Positions 1 to 5,338 of a stretch of DNA of 7,360 nucleotides are shown here, one piece after another. Location of the stretch: the NCBI GenBank assembly GCA_016180375.1, contig JACPBJ010000159.1:1-7360 (forward strand). The letters run 5' to 3'. Each line of letters starts with the position of its first letter. The first letter of the stretch is position 1. Under the pieces are notes generated by a model. It was not told the origin of the DNA. It saw only the letters and a program-made list of their open reading frames with translations, and did not search any database. The stretch comes from Nitrososphaerota archaeon (GTDB lineage: Archaea > Thermoproteota > Nitrososphaeria > Nitrososphaerales > UBA57). Position numbers and translations under genes: made by a program.

Positions 1-191
1 CCCATTTTCTGTAGTTTCGACAAGTCATCTCTCAACTTGCATGCCTCTCTCGTACAAATACCTGTAAAAGCACCGGGGAAGAATGCTATGACGGTCTTTT
101 TCTCCATGAATTCTGAAAGTTTCCTTTGCTTCCGCTCAGTATCGTATAGTGTAAAATCAGGTGCCTTCTGTCCAACTTCGACTTTAGCCAT
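1..191 (-). CDS. Peroxiredoxin (AhpC/TSA family, PrxQ/BCP-like), N-terminal part
   Basis: Thiol peroxidase that reduces hydrogen peroxide and organic hydroperoxides, expected in the cytoplasm. Reading the minus strand from ATG at 191 gives about 63 residues before the window edge, so the C-terminal half is missing. The start matches the family: a short strand, then APDFTL (residues 10-15), then the active-site segment FFPGAFTGICTREAC. Pro39, Thr43 and Cys46 form the PxxxTxxC signature, with Cys46 as the peroxidatic cysteine. A second cysteine, Cys51, sits five positions later, where the PrxQ/BCP subgroup keeps its resolving cysteine. The AFTGIC wording is closer to AhpE-type enzymes, so the subgroup is not settled. 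The gene diverges from the antiporter gene; a TATA-like element lies about 30 nt upstream of the ATG. Family assignment is firm, subtype is inference. Confidence 0.9.
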   Translation of the reverse strand, partial: MAKVEVGQKAPDFTLYDTERKQRKLSEFMEKKTVIAFFPGAFTGICTREACKLRDDLSKLQKM

Positions 192-215
192 GTTCTTTTT
201 GCTCTTTCGACATGC

Positions 216-227
216 TAAAAACTTTAT
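216..227 (-). promoter_or_regulatory. TATA-like element for the peroxiredoxin gene
   Basis: On the minus strand this reads ATAAAGTTTTTA, centred about 30 nt upstream of the peroxiredoxin ATG at 191. That is the spacing expected for an archaeal TBP site driving a leaderless or very short-leader transcript. It is a sequence match only. Confidence 0.4.
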
Positions 228-244
228 CGAATTTTGAGTTCTGT

Positions 245-258
245 TAGCTGACTAGCTA
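245..258. promoter_or_regulatory. Short dyad between divergent promoters, possible operator
   Basis: TAGCT-GACT-AGCTA is a perfect 5-bp inverted repeat with a 4-nt spacer. It lies between the TATA-like elements of the divergent peroxiredoxin and antiporter genes, a position suited to a dimeric regulator. A dyad this short can arise by chance, so the regulatory role is speculative. Confidence 0.2.
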
Positions 259-283
259 CTAGAAGATCATAATTTCGCAGATA

Positions 284-293
284 CCTTTTTAAC
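284..293 (+). promoter_or_regulatory. Weak TATA-like element upstream of the antiporter frame
   Basis: CCTTTTTAAC is the most AT-rich, TATA-like stretch upstream of the antiporter frame. It is centred about 35 nt before the in-frame GTG at 325 and far (about 130 nt) before the ATG at 421. Its position fits a start at 325 better than one at 421, which supports the view that the gene originally began upstream of the internal TAG. The match to a consensus is poor. Confidence 0.25.
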
Positions 294-324
294 ACGTTGT
301 AGCTCTCTCGCCCAACTGGCGACC

Positions 325-420
325 GTGGTAATCGAAGCAACGCAAGTAATTCGTAACTTCGCGATTATAATGATTACCGCTTCTGTCATGGCCTTGGTTT
401 CTTATAGACTAAAGTAGCCC
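325..420 (+). pseudogene. 5' part of the Kef-type antiporter gene, cut off by in-frame TAG (415-417)
   Basis: This stretch is in the same frame as the antiporter ORF that starts at 421. From the GTG at 325 it encodes about 30 residues: a polar start (VVIEATQVIRNF), a hydrophobic helix (AIIMITASVMALVSY), then RLK, a TAG stop at 415-417, and Pro before the ATG at 421. Kef/CPA2 antiporters characteristically begin with one membrane helix followed by an R-L-x-Q-P-x-x-x-G-Y segment, so the TAG sits where the conserved Gln is expected. A single C-to-T change in CAG would produce it. Either the gene is broken (or the read is wrong), or translation restarts at 421 and makes a protein without its first helix. 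The GTG start is a best guess; the absence of a clear ribosome binding site is compatible with a leaderless mRNA. Confidence 0.7.
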
Positions 421-1533
421 ATGCTAATCGGTTATGTTGCTGCAGGAATAATAATAGGCCCTTATACACCGCCAATTAGCTTTGTTTCACATCCCGAAAT
501 TCTGAACCTCCTTGCGGAGATAGGGATAGTACTCCTGTTATTTGTGGTGGGCCTTGAATATCCTATAGCTAAGCTCCGTTCAGTTGGGAGAAAGGCTCTC
601 ATCATAGCATTATCTGAAGCTCTTGTTACTTTTGCAATTGGCTATTTCGTCGGGCAGATAATGGGGCTGAAAATGTTCGATAGCCTCTTCCTAGCTCTAT
701 CGATCTCGGTAACGAGCACGGTAATTGTCATGCGTGTCCTCGAAGAACTTAAGATGCTAAATAATGAGGCGTCATATCTTATACTCGGCGTTGCAGTAAT
801 TGAGGATATCGTCATAATCTCTATGCTGGCAATATTGCAATCAGTCGCTTCAACCGGTTATCTTTCGGTGCAAGAAGTTGTATTGTCAGTCGGCTCGGTT
901 CTTATATTCGTCGCCGGAGCACTCTTTATAGGCTCAAAGACGGTGCCCAAATTCGTTGATCTGATAGGCCGGACAAATCACCATGATGTGGTCGTTGTTG
1001 TCATTTTGGGCGTTGCATTCAGTCTTTCATTTATTGCAAGCCAGCTCGGAATATCCGTCGCAGTTGGGGCCTTCTTTGCAGGGGTACTGGTAGCAGAATC
1101 GAAGACTCACACCATAGCTAAAGTCTTGGCTACCCCGTTGAAAGACATGTTTGCAGCGTTGTTCTTTGTTTCCACTGGTGCTCTTATGGACGTTACTCTG
1201 CTACCGCTCTTCATAGTCCCCGCACTTATTCTTATAGCAACGTCATTTGCAGCAAAATTTCTAAGTGTGTACTTCTCTGCAAAGATTCAGAGGTTTTCCA
1301 AAAATACATCAATGAGGGCTGGTTTTGGTCTTTCAGCCTCGGGCGGTGAGCTCGCACTTGTAACAGCAAAAGGTGGCATCGATGTTGGAGCTACAAGTTC
1401 GTTTATTCTGCCCATGGTCGGAGCGATGACAATAATTACAACATTCCTCTCTCCATATGTCATCAAGATGGGTTGGCAGCTTACCAACCCGCCAGTTCAA
1501 CAAAAAGAAGGTGATTCGGGTAAGCCCTCTTAA
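421..1533 (+). CDS. Kef-type monovalent cation/proton antiporter (CPA2), open part of an interrupted gene
   Basis: Membrane antiporter of the Na+/H+ exchanger fold, expected to swap K+ or Na+ for protons across the cytoplasmic membrane. The 370 residues are almost entirely hydrophobic helices. Recognisable family segments, in order, are GYVAAGIIIGP (residues 4-14), FVVGLE (41-46), the unwound-helix serine/threonine segment SVTSTVIVMRVLEE (96-109), the ion-binding acidic pair ED in AVIEDIVII (125-133), a glycine-rich GAFFAGVLVAES segment, the KDMFAALFFVSTGALMD segment and GFGLSASGGELALV. No C-terminal RCK/TrkA domain follows: the protein ends in a short polar tail. The ATG at 421 immediately follows TAG-CCC, so this ORF lacks the first transmembrane helix, which is encoded in frame at 325-414. 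It is either a pseudogene, a sequencing error or an N-truncated protein. A GYD-domain gene follows 46 nt downstream. Confidence 0.88.
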   Translation: MLIGYVAAGIIIGPYTPPISFVSHPEILNLLAEIGIVLLLFVVGLEYPIAKLRSVGRKALIIALSEALVTFAIGYFVGQIMGLKMFDSLFLALSISVTSTVIVMRVLEELKMLNNEASYLILGVAVIEDIVIISMLAILQSVASTGYLSVQEVVLSVGSVLIFVAGALFIGSKTVPKFVDLIGRTNHHDVVVVVILGVAFSLSFIASQLGISVAVGAFFAGVLVAESKTHTIAKVLATPLKDMFAALFFVSTGALMDVTLLPLFIVPALILIATSFAAKFLSVYFSAKIQRFSKNTSMRAGFGLSASGGELALVTAKGGIDVGATSSFILPMVGAMTIITTFLSPYVIKMGWQLTNPPVQQKEGDSGKPS

Positions 1534-1546
1534 CATTTGAGTTGGC

Positions 1547-1555
1547 CTTAAATAC
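1547..1555 (+). promoter_or_regulatory. TATA-like element for the GYD-domain gene
   Basis: CTTAAATAC is centred about 29 nt before the ATG at 1580, in the short gap after the antiporter stop. It would give a leaderless or near-leaderless transcript, so the GYD gene could be expressed independently of the interrupted antiporter gene. Confidence 0.4.
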
Positions 1556-1567
1556 AAATGGAGATGC

Positions 1568-1572
1568 AGGTG
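1568..1572 (+). promoter_or_regulatory. Shine-Dalgarno-like site for the GYD-domain gene
   Basis: AGGTG, complementary to the 16S rRNA 3' end, sits 7 nt before the ATG at 1580. It would act on a read-through transcript from the antiporter gene, while the nearby TATA-like element would make a transcript without it. It supports 1580 as the start. Confidence 0.4.
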
Positions 1573-1579
1573 CGAAGTA

Positions 1580-1840
1580 ATGATATTCGTAATATTGGCC
1601 AAGTTCAGGAGGAAGCCAAGGAAGGAAGATGTCCGCAGAACCCCAGAAATTCTGACGAAAAATGGTGCTAAGCAGACTCTAGCAGCGTTTTGGACATTCG
1701 GAAGATACGATGCTGTATTGGCGTTTGAGGCAGACAGTGAGGATACGGCGATGAAGATAGCGCTGGAGTTCTCCGATCTGGCCTCTACAGAGACGCTGAT
1801 AGCGGTTCCAAGAGAAGAAGCATTGCAGCTTCTTGACTAA
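1580..1840 (+). CDS. Small GYD-domain protein
   Basis: An 86-residue protein of the GYD family (ferredoxin-like alpha/beta fold, usually about 90-100 residues; biochemical role unknown). Visible features are an opening beta strand MIFVILAKF, a polar helix ending in ILTKNGA, a strand QTLAAFWTFGRYDAVLAFEA containing the GRYD version of the name-giving GYD motif (residues 41-44), a second helix DTAMKIALEFSDLA, and a closing strand ETLIAVPREEALQLL. This is the full fold, so the gene appears intact. It lies 46 nt downstream of the antiporter gene on the same strand with its own TATA-like element and a Shine-Dalgarno-like AGGTG. Its TAA stop is embedded in a hairpin shared with the convergent cupin gene. 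The family call is good; no function can be assigned, and a link to the antiporter is only suggested by adjacency. Confidence 0.8.
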   Translation: MIFVILAKFRRKPRKEDVRRTPEILTKNGAKQTLAAFWTFGRYDAVLAFEADSEDTAMKIALEFSDLASTETLIAVPREEALQLLD

Positions 1841-1865
1841 AGCTAGCGTTCTATGCGTTAGCTTT
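1839..1865. terminator. Bidirectional terminator-like hairpin between convergent genes
   Basis: The arm AAAGCTAGCG (1839-1848) faces CGTTAGCTTT (1856-1865) across a 7-nt loop. All ten positions pair, one of them as G-T. The arms overlap the GYD stop codon (1838-1840) on one side and the cupin stop codon (1865-1867) on the other, so one structure could end both transcripts. Only short T-runs follow, so it is not a classical archaeal oligo-T terminator. Confidence 0.5.
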
Positions 1866-2224
1866 CATTCTAAATACACTGTATCGTAGTTTTCCTTGCG
1901 GGGTATGATGCAGAGGAATTCAGCGTCTTCTTTACTGTTGTTTTTGTACCAATGTATAGTTCCAGCAGGGATGAACAATGCATCGCCAGTCTTGACCTTG
2001 TGCTGTTTGTCGCCTATGCCAACGCTGTAATTTCCCTTGATAGCGTACTGTTCGTGCTCGATTTCCGGATGATAATGCTTCGGTATGCTTCCTCCGGGCT
2101 TTATCCTGAACTTCCTTAGCTCGAAGTTTGGTGCTCCATCGTTCCTATCAATTAGCCATTGCAGCTCAGCATCTATGGCATTCTTTGCAGGTTCTGCCTT
2201 CACCTTCCCGCTGCTCTTTAACAT
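1865..2224 (-). CDS. Single-domain cupin protein
   Basis: A 119-residue protein with one complete cupin beta-barrel. Motif 1 runs from PGGSIPKHYH to EHEQYAIKG, with probable metal ligands His50, His52 and Glu58; motif 2 is GDALFIPAGTIHWYKN, with His91 as the fourth ligand. All four ligands expected for a metal-binding cupin are present, so it should bind a divalent metal and could be an isomerase, dioxygenase or small-molecule-binding protein; substrate cannot be read from the sequence. The ATG at 2224 has a TATA-like element about 27 nt upstream, consistent with a leaderless transcript. The gene lies 33 nt downstream of the small hypothetical gene that ends the sugar cluster, on the same strand, so partial co-transcription is possible. 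No signal peptide is seen; a cytoplasmic location is expected. Confidence 0.87.
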   Translation of the reverse strand: MLKSSGKVKAEPAKNAIDAELQWLIDRNDGAPNFELRKFRIKPGGSIPKHYHPEIEHEQYAIKGNYSVGIGDKQHKVKTGDALFIPAGTIHWYKNNSKEDAEFLCIIPRKENYDTVYLE

Positions 2225-2246
2225 GAAGATAAAATGAATAGAGGCT

Positions 2247-2255
2247 CTATTAAAC
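2247..2255 (-). promoter_or_regulatory. TATA-like element for the cupin gene
   Basis: On the minus strand this reads GTTTAATAG, centred about 27 nt upstream of the cupin ATG at 2224 and just downstream of the stop codon of the preceding gene. The spacing fits an archaeal promoter for a leaderless mRNA, separating the cupin from the upstream cluster. Confidence 0.45.
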
Positions 2256-2257
2256 AG

Positions 2258-2509
2258 TCATTTTTTTGCAAGGAATTGATTCTTAGAATCTCCTATGCTA
2301 TAGCCCCTCGATCTAAACTCTTTCAGCAAAAGCTTCCACAAGGTCGTATCCATTGAGCAAATTTCTTTGAGATCGTTCCAGCTGATCTTTTCTCCTCGCA
2401 TAAGGCTTGGCTCCAATTTCGATGCGAGAGCTTTTGCCTTTTGCTTGTACAGATCAATCTGACTCCAGTCTGTAGGTTTGTATTCAGTTTTTCTTTTACA
2501 GCTCTCCAT
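2258..2509 (-). CDS. Small hypothetical protein, 83 residues, overlapping the acetyltransferase gene
   Basis: I do not recognise this protein. The ATG at 2509 overlaps the end of the acetyltransferase gene by 14 nt (the upstream TAA is 2496-2498), a typical translational-coupling arrangement. The frame stays open further upstream to 2626, but that part only shadows the acetyltransferase, so 2509 is the better start. The protein is basic and predicted mostly helical: a lysine-rich start (MESCKRKTEYKPTDW), a helix DLYKQKAKALASKLEPSL, a middle segment ISWNDLKEICSM and a helix TTLWKLLLKEFRSRGY, ending in a Lys-rich tail. The W-x-D-L-K and L-W-K-L-L-L-K-E-F pattern could fit a small helix-turn-helix or a protein-binding helical bundle, but that is a guess. 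Two cysteines (Cys4 and one near residue 55) are too few for a zinc site. Confidence 0.6.
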   Translation of the reverse strand: MESCKRKTEYKPTDWSQIDLYKQKAKALASKLEPSLMRGEKISWNDLKEICSMDTTLWKLLLKEFRSRGYSIGDSKNQFLAKK

Positions 2510-2987
2510 CTTCCCAAGCCTGCATCCTCTTGTTGTACTCTTTCCTCGAATATACTGCTCTAGCAGGAACTCCAACGACAACGGTATTTGAGGGGACATC
2601 CTTTGTAACCACGGCTCCCATTGCAACTACGCTATTCTTTCCCACTTTAACTCCAGCTTTTATCACAGACTTTCCTCCAATTATAGCGCCATCCTCTATG
2701 ACAACTCCGATTAGCCTCTTTGATGGAGGGTAAGGATCGTTTGTCAAAACAGCAGCAGGGCCGATGAAAACTTTTTTTCCGATTCTTGATTTTGGAGCAA
2801 GATACACTAGACCTTCTATTCTTGTGTCATTTCCAATTCGAACATCATAATCCACATGGGTGAGAGAACCTATCATCACATTGTTGCCAATTACGCTATT
2901 GCTTCCTACATAGGCGAAATTCCATATCTTGACATTCTTCCCCAGTTTCACGTTTTCTCCTATGAAATTAATGGGCTTCTTTGGCAC
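2496..2987 (-). CDS. Left-handed beta-helix acyltransferase, WbpD/WlbB-like sugar N-acetyltransferase
   Basis: A 163-residue hexapeptide-repeat transferase. In its close relatives WbpD and WlbB it acetylates the 3-amino group of UDP-2-acetamido-3-amino-2,3-dideoxy-glucuronate using acetyl-CoA. The sequence shows [LIV]-G-x4 repeats from about residue 9 to 142 (for example VIGNNVMIG, RIGKKVFIG, IIGGKSVIKAGVKVG, VVVGVPARAV). The IWNFAYVG opening and the FIGPAAVLTNDPYPPSKR segment, with Asn83 in TND, are characteristic of the WbpD group. A charged C-terminal helix (YNKRMQAWEDGEL) ends it. The start is GTG at 2987, because the frame has no ATG or GTG between it and the stop at 3012-3014. A good TATA-like element lies about 25 nt upstream, so this gene may have its own promoter inside the cluster. 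Exact sugar substrate is inferred from family and neighbours. Confidence 0.85.
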   Translation of the reverse strand: MPKKPINFIGENVKLGKNVKIWNFAYVGSNSVIGNNVMIGSLTHVDYDVRIGNDTRIEGLVYLAPKSRIGKKVFIGPAAVLTNDPYPPSKRLIGVVIEDGAIIGGKSVIKAGVKVGKNSVVAMGAVVTKDVPSNTVVVGVPARAVYSRKEYNKRMQAWEDGEL

Positions 2988-3007
2988 AGGCCTTCCTTGG
3001 GATAATT

Positions 3008-3017
3008 CTATTTAAAG
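3008..3017 (-). promoter_or_regulatory. TATA-like element inside the sugar cluster, upstream of the acetyltransferase
   Basis: On the minus strand this reads CTTTAAATAG, close to the archaeal TTTAWATA consensus. It is centred about 25 nt before the GTG at 2987 and just downstream of the Trm112-like gene's stop (3021-3023). It would start a leaderless mRNA at or near the GTG. Confidence 0.5.
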
Positions 3018-3020
3018 AAA

Positions 3021-3296
3021 TTAAATATGAAATGGCTTTGCAGATTTCAACACAGCTTCAGGAATCTTTTGCTTCCATTTCTGCAGAAATTCCATTTCCT
3101 CTTTTTCTTTCCTCATTTCATCCGGTAACATTATCGGGATTTCATCCATAATGGGAAAATATCTGGAGCATTTGGGGCAGACAAGGACTCCCTGCCTTAT
3201 GGTCTCGTTATCAGCAAGAAATTCGTAAAGGTCGAGAGGATGGTATCTGTCAAGAGGACACGCTAATATTTCAAGAACTCTTCTTTTCATACGCAT
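3021..3296 (-). CDS. Trm112-like zinc-binding protein
   Basis: A 91-residue protein of the Trm112 family. Archaeal and eukaryotic members are small partner subunits that stabilise and activate several S-adenosylmethionine-dependent methyltransferases acting on tRNA, rRNA or release factors. The archaeal pattern is clear: RRVLEILACPLDRYHPLDL at the start (Cys13), then GVLVCPKCSRYFPIMDEIPIMLPDEMR (Cys40, Cys43), where the cysteines should hold a zinc or a degenerate zinc site. A charged helical tail of about 30 residues (KEKEEMEFLQKWKQKIPEAV) follows. The ATG at 3296 overlaps the oxidoreductase TGA by one base (TGATG), pointing to coupled translation; GTG at 3299 or ATG at 3290 are alternatives. 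No methyltransferase gene is in the window, so its role inside a sugar-nucleotide cluster is unexplained. Confidence 0.82.
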   Translation of the reverse strand: MRMKRRVLEILACPLDRYHPLDLYEFLADNETIRQGVLVCPKCSRYFPIMDEIPIMLPDEMRKEKEEMEFLQKWKQKIPEAVLKSAKPFHI

Positions 3297-4108
3297 CACA
3301 TATTCAGGTAAATAGGAACTCCTTTTTCGCTTGACGCAAGCGCAGCCTCTGCAATCTTAGTAGTATTAACGCCGTCTTTGCCCGTTACTAGAGGCTGCTT
3401 CTTCTGCTCCACCGCTTCCAGAAAACTCTTGTACTCTATCATCAGAGGCTCCTGCCACTGCCTTCTGGGTATCTGCGTCCCTTCACTGTCATCGAGCCTT
3501 ATCTCCTGCGTAATGTAATCCGCAGTTACCGTGCCTGACGTACATACCGTGACCAGTTCCCTGACTCTCTTCGGGGTAACCCAGTTCGAAACTATGAAAG
3601 CTGTCCTCTGGCCGTCGAAGCCAAGGATTATGGCAGCAAAATCCTCATGCTGACTAATCACTTTTCCAGTCCTTGCAAACACTATGCTCGGCTCCCTGTC
3701 AAATAGCCATCTTGCAGTATCGATGTCGTGAACAGAAGTATCAAGCACGACTCCAACATCTCTTATGCTCCCAGCCCACCTGTTTTCTCTATGGAACTCT
3801 AGCAGAAGAGGATCGCCAAGAATCTTGTCCTGTATTATTTTCTTAAGTTCAGAAATTGCAGGGTTGAACCTTTCTATGAACCCTATTGTGAGAGGAACCT
3901 TCTTGTCCGATGCTAAGCGCACTAACTCTTCTCCATCCTTTGACGCGTATGTTAACGGCTTTTCCACTAATGTAGCAACGCCAGATTCAATTGTTTTCTT
4001 TGCAATTTGGAAGTGCGTTACGGTTGGGGTGCATATTGAAACTGTGTCAACATCTTCATGTTTCAGAAGATCATCAACACTAGCATCGCTGATTTCATTG
4101 CAGAGCAT
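3296..4108 (-). CDS. Gfo/Idh/MocA family oxidoreductase (WbpB-like), missing the N-terminal part
   Basis: NAD-dependent sugar oxidoreductase; WbpB-type members oxidise C3 of UDP-GlcNAcA before an aminotransferase and an acetyltransferase act. The 270 residues begin in the second half of the Rossmann fold (SVDDLLKHEDVDTVSICTPTVTH), continue with the hallmark EKP (Glu49-Lys50-Pro51), GFIERFNPAI, and the catalytic-domain segment VGVVLDTSVHDID (Asp123, His127, Asp128). Family members are usually about 310-350 residues and start with a GxGxxG nucleotide-binding loop about 45 residues before this point. That part is absent: the frame upstream of ATG 4108 hits TAA at 4130-4132 and the previous gene's TGA at 4145-4147. 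The gene is therefore probably a 5'-truncated remnant or an assembly error, although its catalytic domain is intact. The AGG/GGAGG just before the ATG is too close (1 nt) to be a good ribosome binding site. Confidence 0.83.
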   Translation of the reverse strand: MLCNEISDASVDDLLKHEDVDTVSICTPTVTHFQIAKKTIESGVATLVEKPLTYASKDGEELVRLASDKKVPLTIGFIERFNPAISELKKIIQDKILGDPLLLEFHRENRWAGSIRDVGVVLDTSVHDIDTARWLFDREPSIVFARTGKVISQHEDFAAIILGFDGQRTAFIVSNWVTPKRVRELVTVCTSGTVTADYITQEIRLDDSEGTQIPRRQWQEPLMIEYKSFLEAVEQKKQPLVTGKDGVNTTKIAEAALASSEKGVPIYLNM

Positions 4109-4144
4109 GCCTCCAAGGATGGTTTCTGGTTAGCTTTTGGAAAT

Positions 4145-5314
4145 TCAATTTGATTCGCACACTAGATTCGCTCTTAACATTAGCACGGACTGATTCCTAT
4201 AATTCTTTGACGCCTTTTCAAGAGAAACGAAATCCTCTTTTGAGCATGCAACTACAAGATTCGTCTTTTCGTCTGAAAGTATTGGTAATTGAATAACCCC
4301 AGATCCTTTTTCATAGGATGGAGGAGAGATCACATCTCCAACATAATCACTTAACCTTTCTATAAGCAGATCATAAATCCGCAACTTCTCTCCTCTGATT
4401 TCAAATTTGTCAAGGATCCATGAAATCGAGATGCTTGTTTTGCTTGCCTTCAGCGTTTTCCTCTTCATCAAATCCTTCAACTCATCGGTAAGGTATCTGA
4501 CATAGCCTTCAATCGCCCTGTGAGCTCCAGAAACCAAATACAACAAAGGCTCGCCAGTTTCAAGAGAATTAGAAATCACCCTAAGGTCAAAGAGCCCATC
4601 CGCAAGGTCATCAAGATAGACATCGTTATTCTTCAACGTCTTTGCAAGTTCCTTCCTTTCTTCCACATCGGCAACTGCCCTTGCCACTTCCAACTCCGAA
4701 GATGCCGGTGAGTATTTCATTATAGTTTCTTTGCTAAAGTGCAATTCTGACAATACAATTGGGAGAATGTGGGGAGACTTTATGCCAGCGTTCTTCATCA
4801 TCGCTATGACTTTCTTGGGTTCCTTTAGCGAATTACTTCCTGCAGAAACTGCTGATGATGTTCGTGGAGAAAGAGGGGCAAACACATACGTAAAATCTTC
4901 ATCAGGTTTTAATCCGCTTGCTCGCTCAATGACTTCAAAATTTTCAGAGTTGCCTCCTACGCCAAGAGGCAGATGGTAGAAGAGCATTGAACCCTTCGAG
5001 ATGTTCTTTGATATGCTAATCAGTCTTGACGAGATTTCGCTCTTTGCAGAGTCATCAAACTTCCTTATCTTCGGAGCGAAGAATATGGCATTGGCGTTTG
5101 CAATGGATTCTTCCATCGATTTTATTCCCAGCAAAGGCTCCTCTTCGACAAGTTCCCTTGCTGATTTGTAGCTCTTTGCTGTTCCCTGCGTGAACTCTAT
5201 CGCCTGCTGCAGATTTTCATCGATTATTATGGTGGGAACCTTGTTTGTGACTAGGGAGGAGGCTATCTGATAGCCCTCTGTGCTTAAACCGTAGACGACT
5301 GCTGACTCTGCCAA
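4145..5314 (-). CDS. Nucleotide-sugar dehydrogenase-like protein (WbpA/UDP-GlcNAc dehydrogenase relative) without catalytic cysteine
   Basis: A 389-residue divergent member of the UDP-glucose/GDP-mannose dehydrogenase family, which oxidises C6 of a nucleotide sugar to a uronic acid. The N-terminal Rossmann region is VVYGLSTEGYQIASSL, with the glycine loop reduced to G9-x-S-x-x-G14, and Asp32 at the end of the second strand. The segment LPLGVGGNSENFEVIERASGLKPDEDFTYVFAPLSPR (about 115-151) matches the family's pGTT...GLK.gedF...sPeR stretch. The end (NLVVACSKEDFVSLEKA...VLMLRANL) resembles the UDP-binding domain. The GFGG-x-CFPKD active-site motif is absent: the only cysteines are Cys357 and Cys386, near the C-terminus. 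It may be a non-catalytic relative or use other chemistry. The start is TTG at 5314 (a TAG at 5339-5341 limits the frame) with a TATA-like element about 32 nt upstream. It is the first gene of the minus-strand cluster. Confidence 0.65.
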   Translation of the reverse strand: MAESAVVYGLSTEGYQIASSLVTNKVPTIIIDENLQQAIEFTQGTAKSYKSARELVEEEPLLGIKSMEESIANANAIFFAPKIRKFDDSAKSEISSRLISISKNISKGSMLFYHLPLGVGGNSENFEVIERASGLKPDEDFTYVFAPLSPRTSSAVSAGSNSLKEPKKVIAMMKNAGIKSPHILPIVLSELHFSKETIMKYSPASSELEVARAVADVEERKELAKTLKNNDVYLDDLADGLFDLRVISNSLETGEPLLYLVSGAHRAIEGYVRYLTDELKDLMKRKTLKASKTSISISWILDKFEIRGEKLRIYDLLIERLSDYVGDVISPPSYEKGSGVIQLPILSDEKTNLVVACSKEDFVSLEKASKNYRNQSVLMLRANLVCESN

Positions 5315-5338
5315 TTGCTCTGGCAGGGCGATATTGCG

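Noticed and set aside
37..237. Plus-strand ORF opposite the peroxiredoxin
   Set aside because: The minus strand encodes a clear peroxiredoxin active site; the plus frame is a shadow.
415..417. Pyrrolysine or genome-wide TAG reassignment as explanation of the in-frame TAG
   Set aside because: No pylS, pylT or Pyl-type methyltransferase is in the window, the family residue here is Gln, and TAG ends other ORFs (5943-5945, 6016-6018).
2258..2626. Longer 122-residue version of the small hypothetical protein
   Set aside because: The first 39 codons lie over the acetyltransferase C-terminus and look like an out-of-frame shadow (PWLQRMSPQIPLSLEFLL); the coupled ATG at 2509 is better.
4109..4144. 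A simple frameshift hiding the missing N-terminus of the oxidoreductase
   Set aside because: The gap to the upstream gene is too short, and the upstream 3' coding region is credible as the dehydrogenase-like C-terminus, so no GxGxxG loop fits in another frame.
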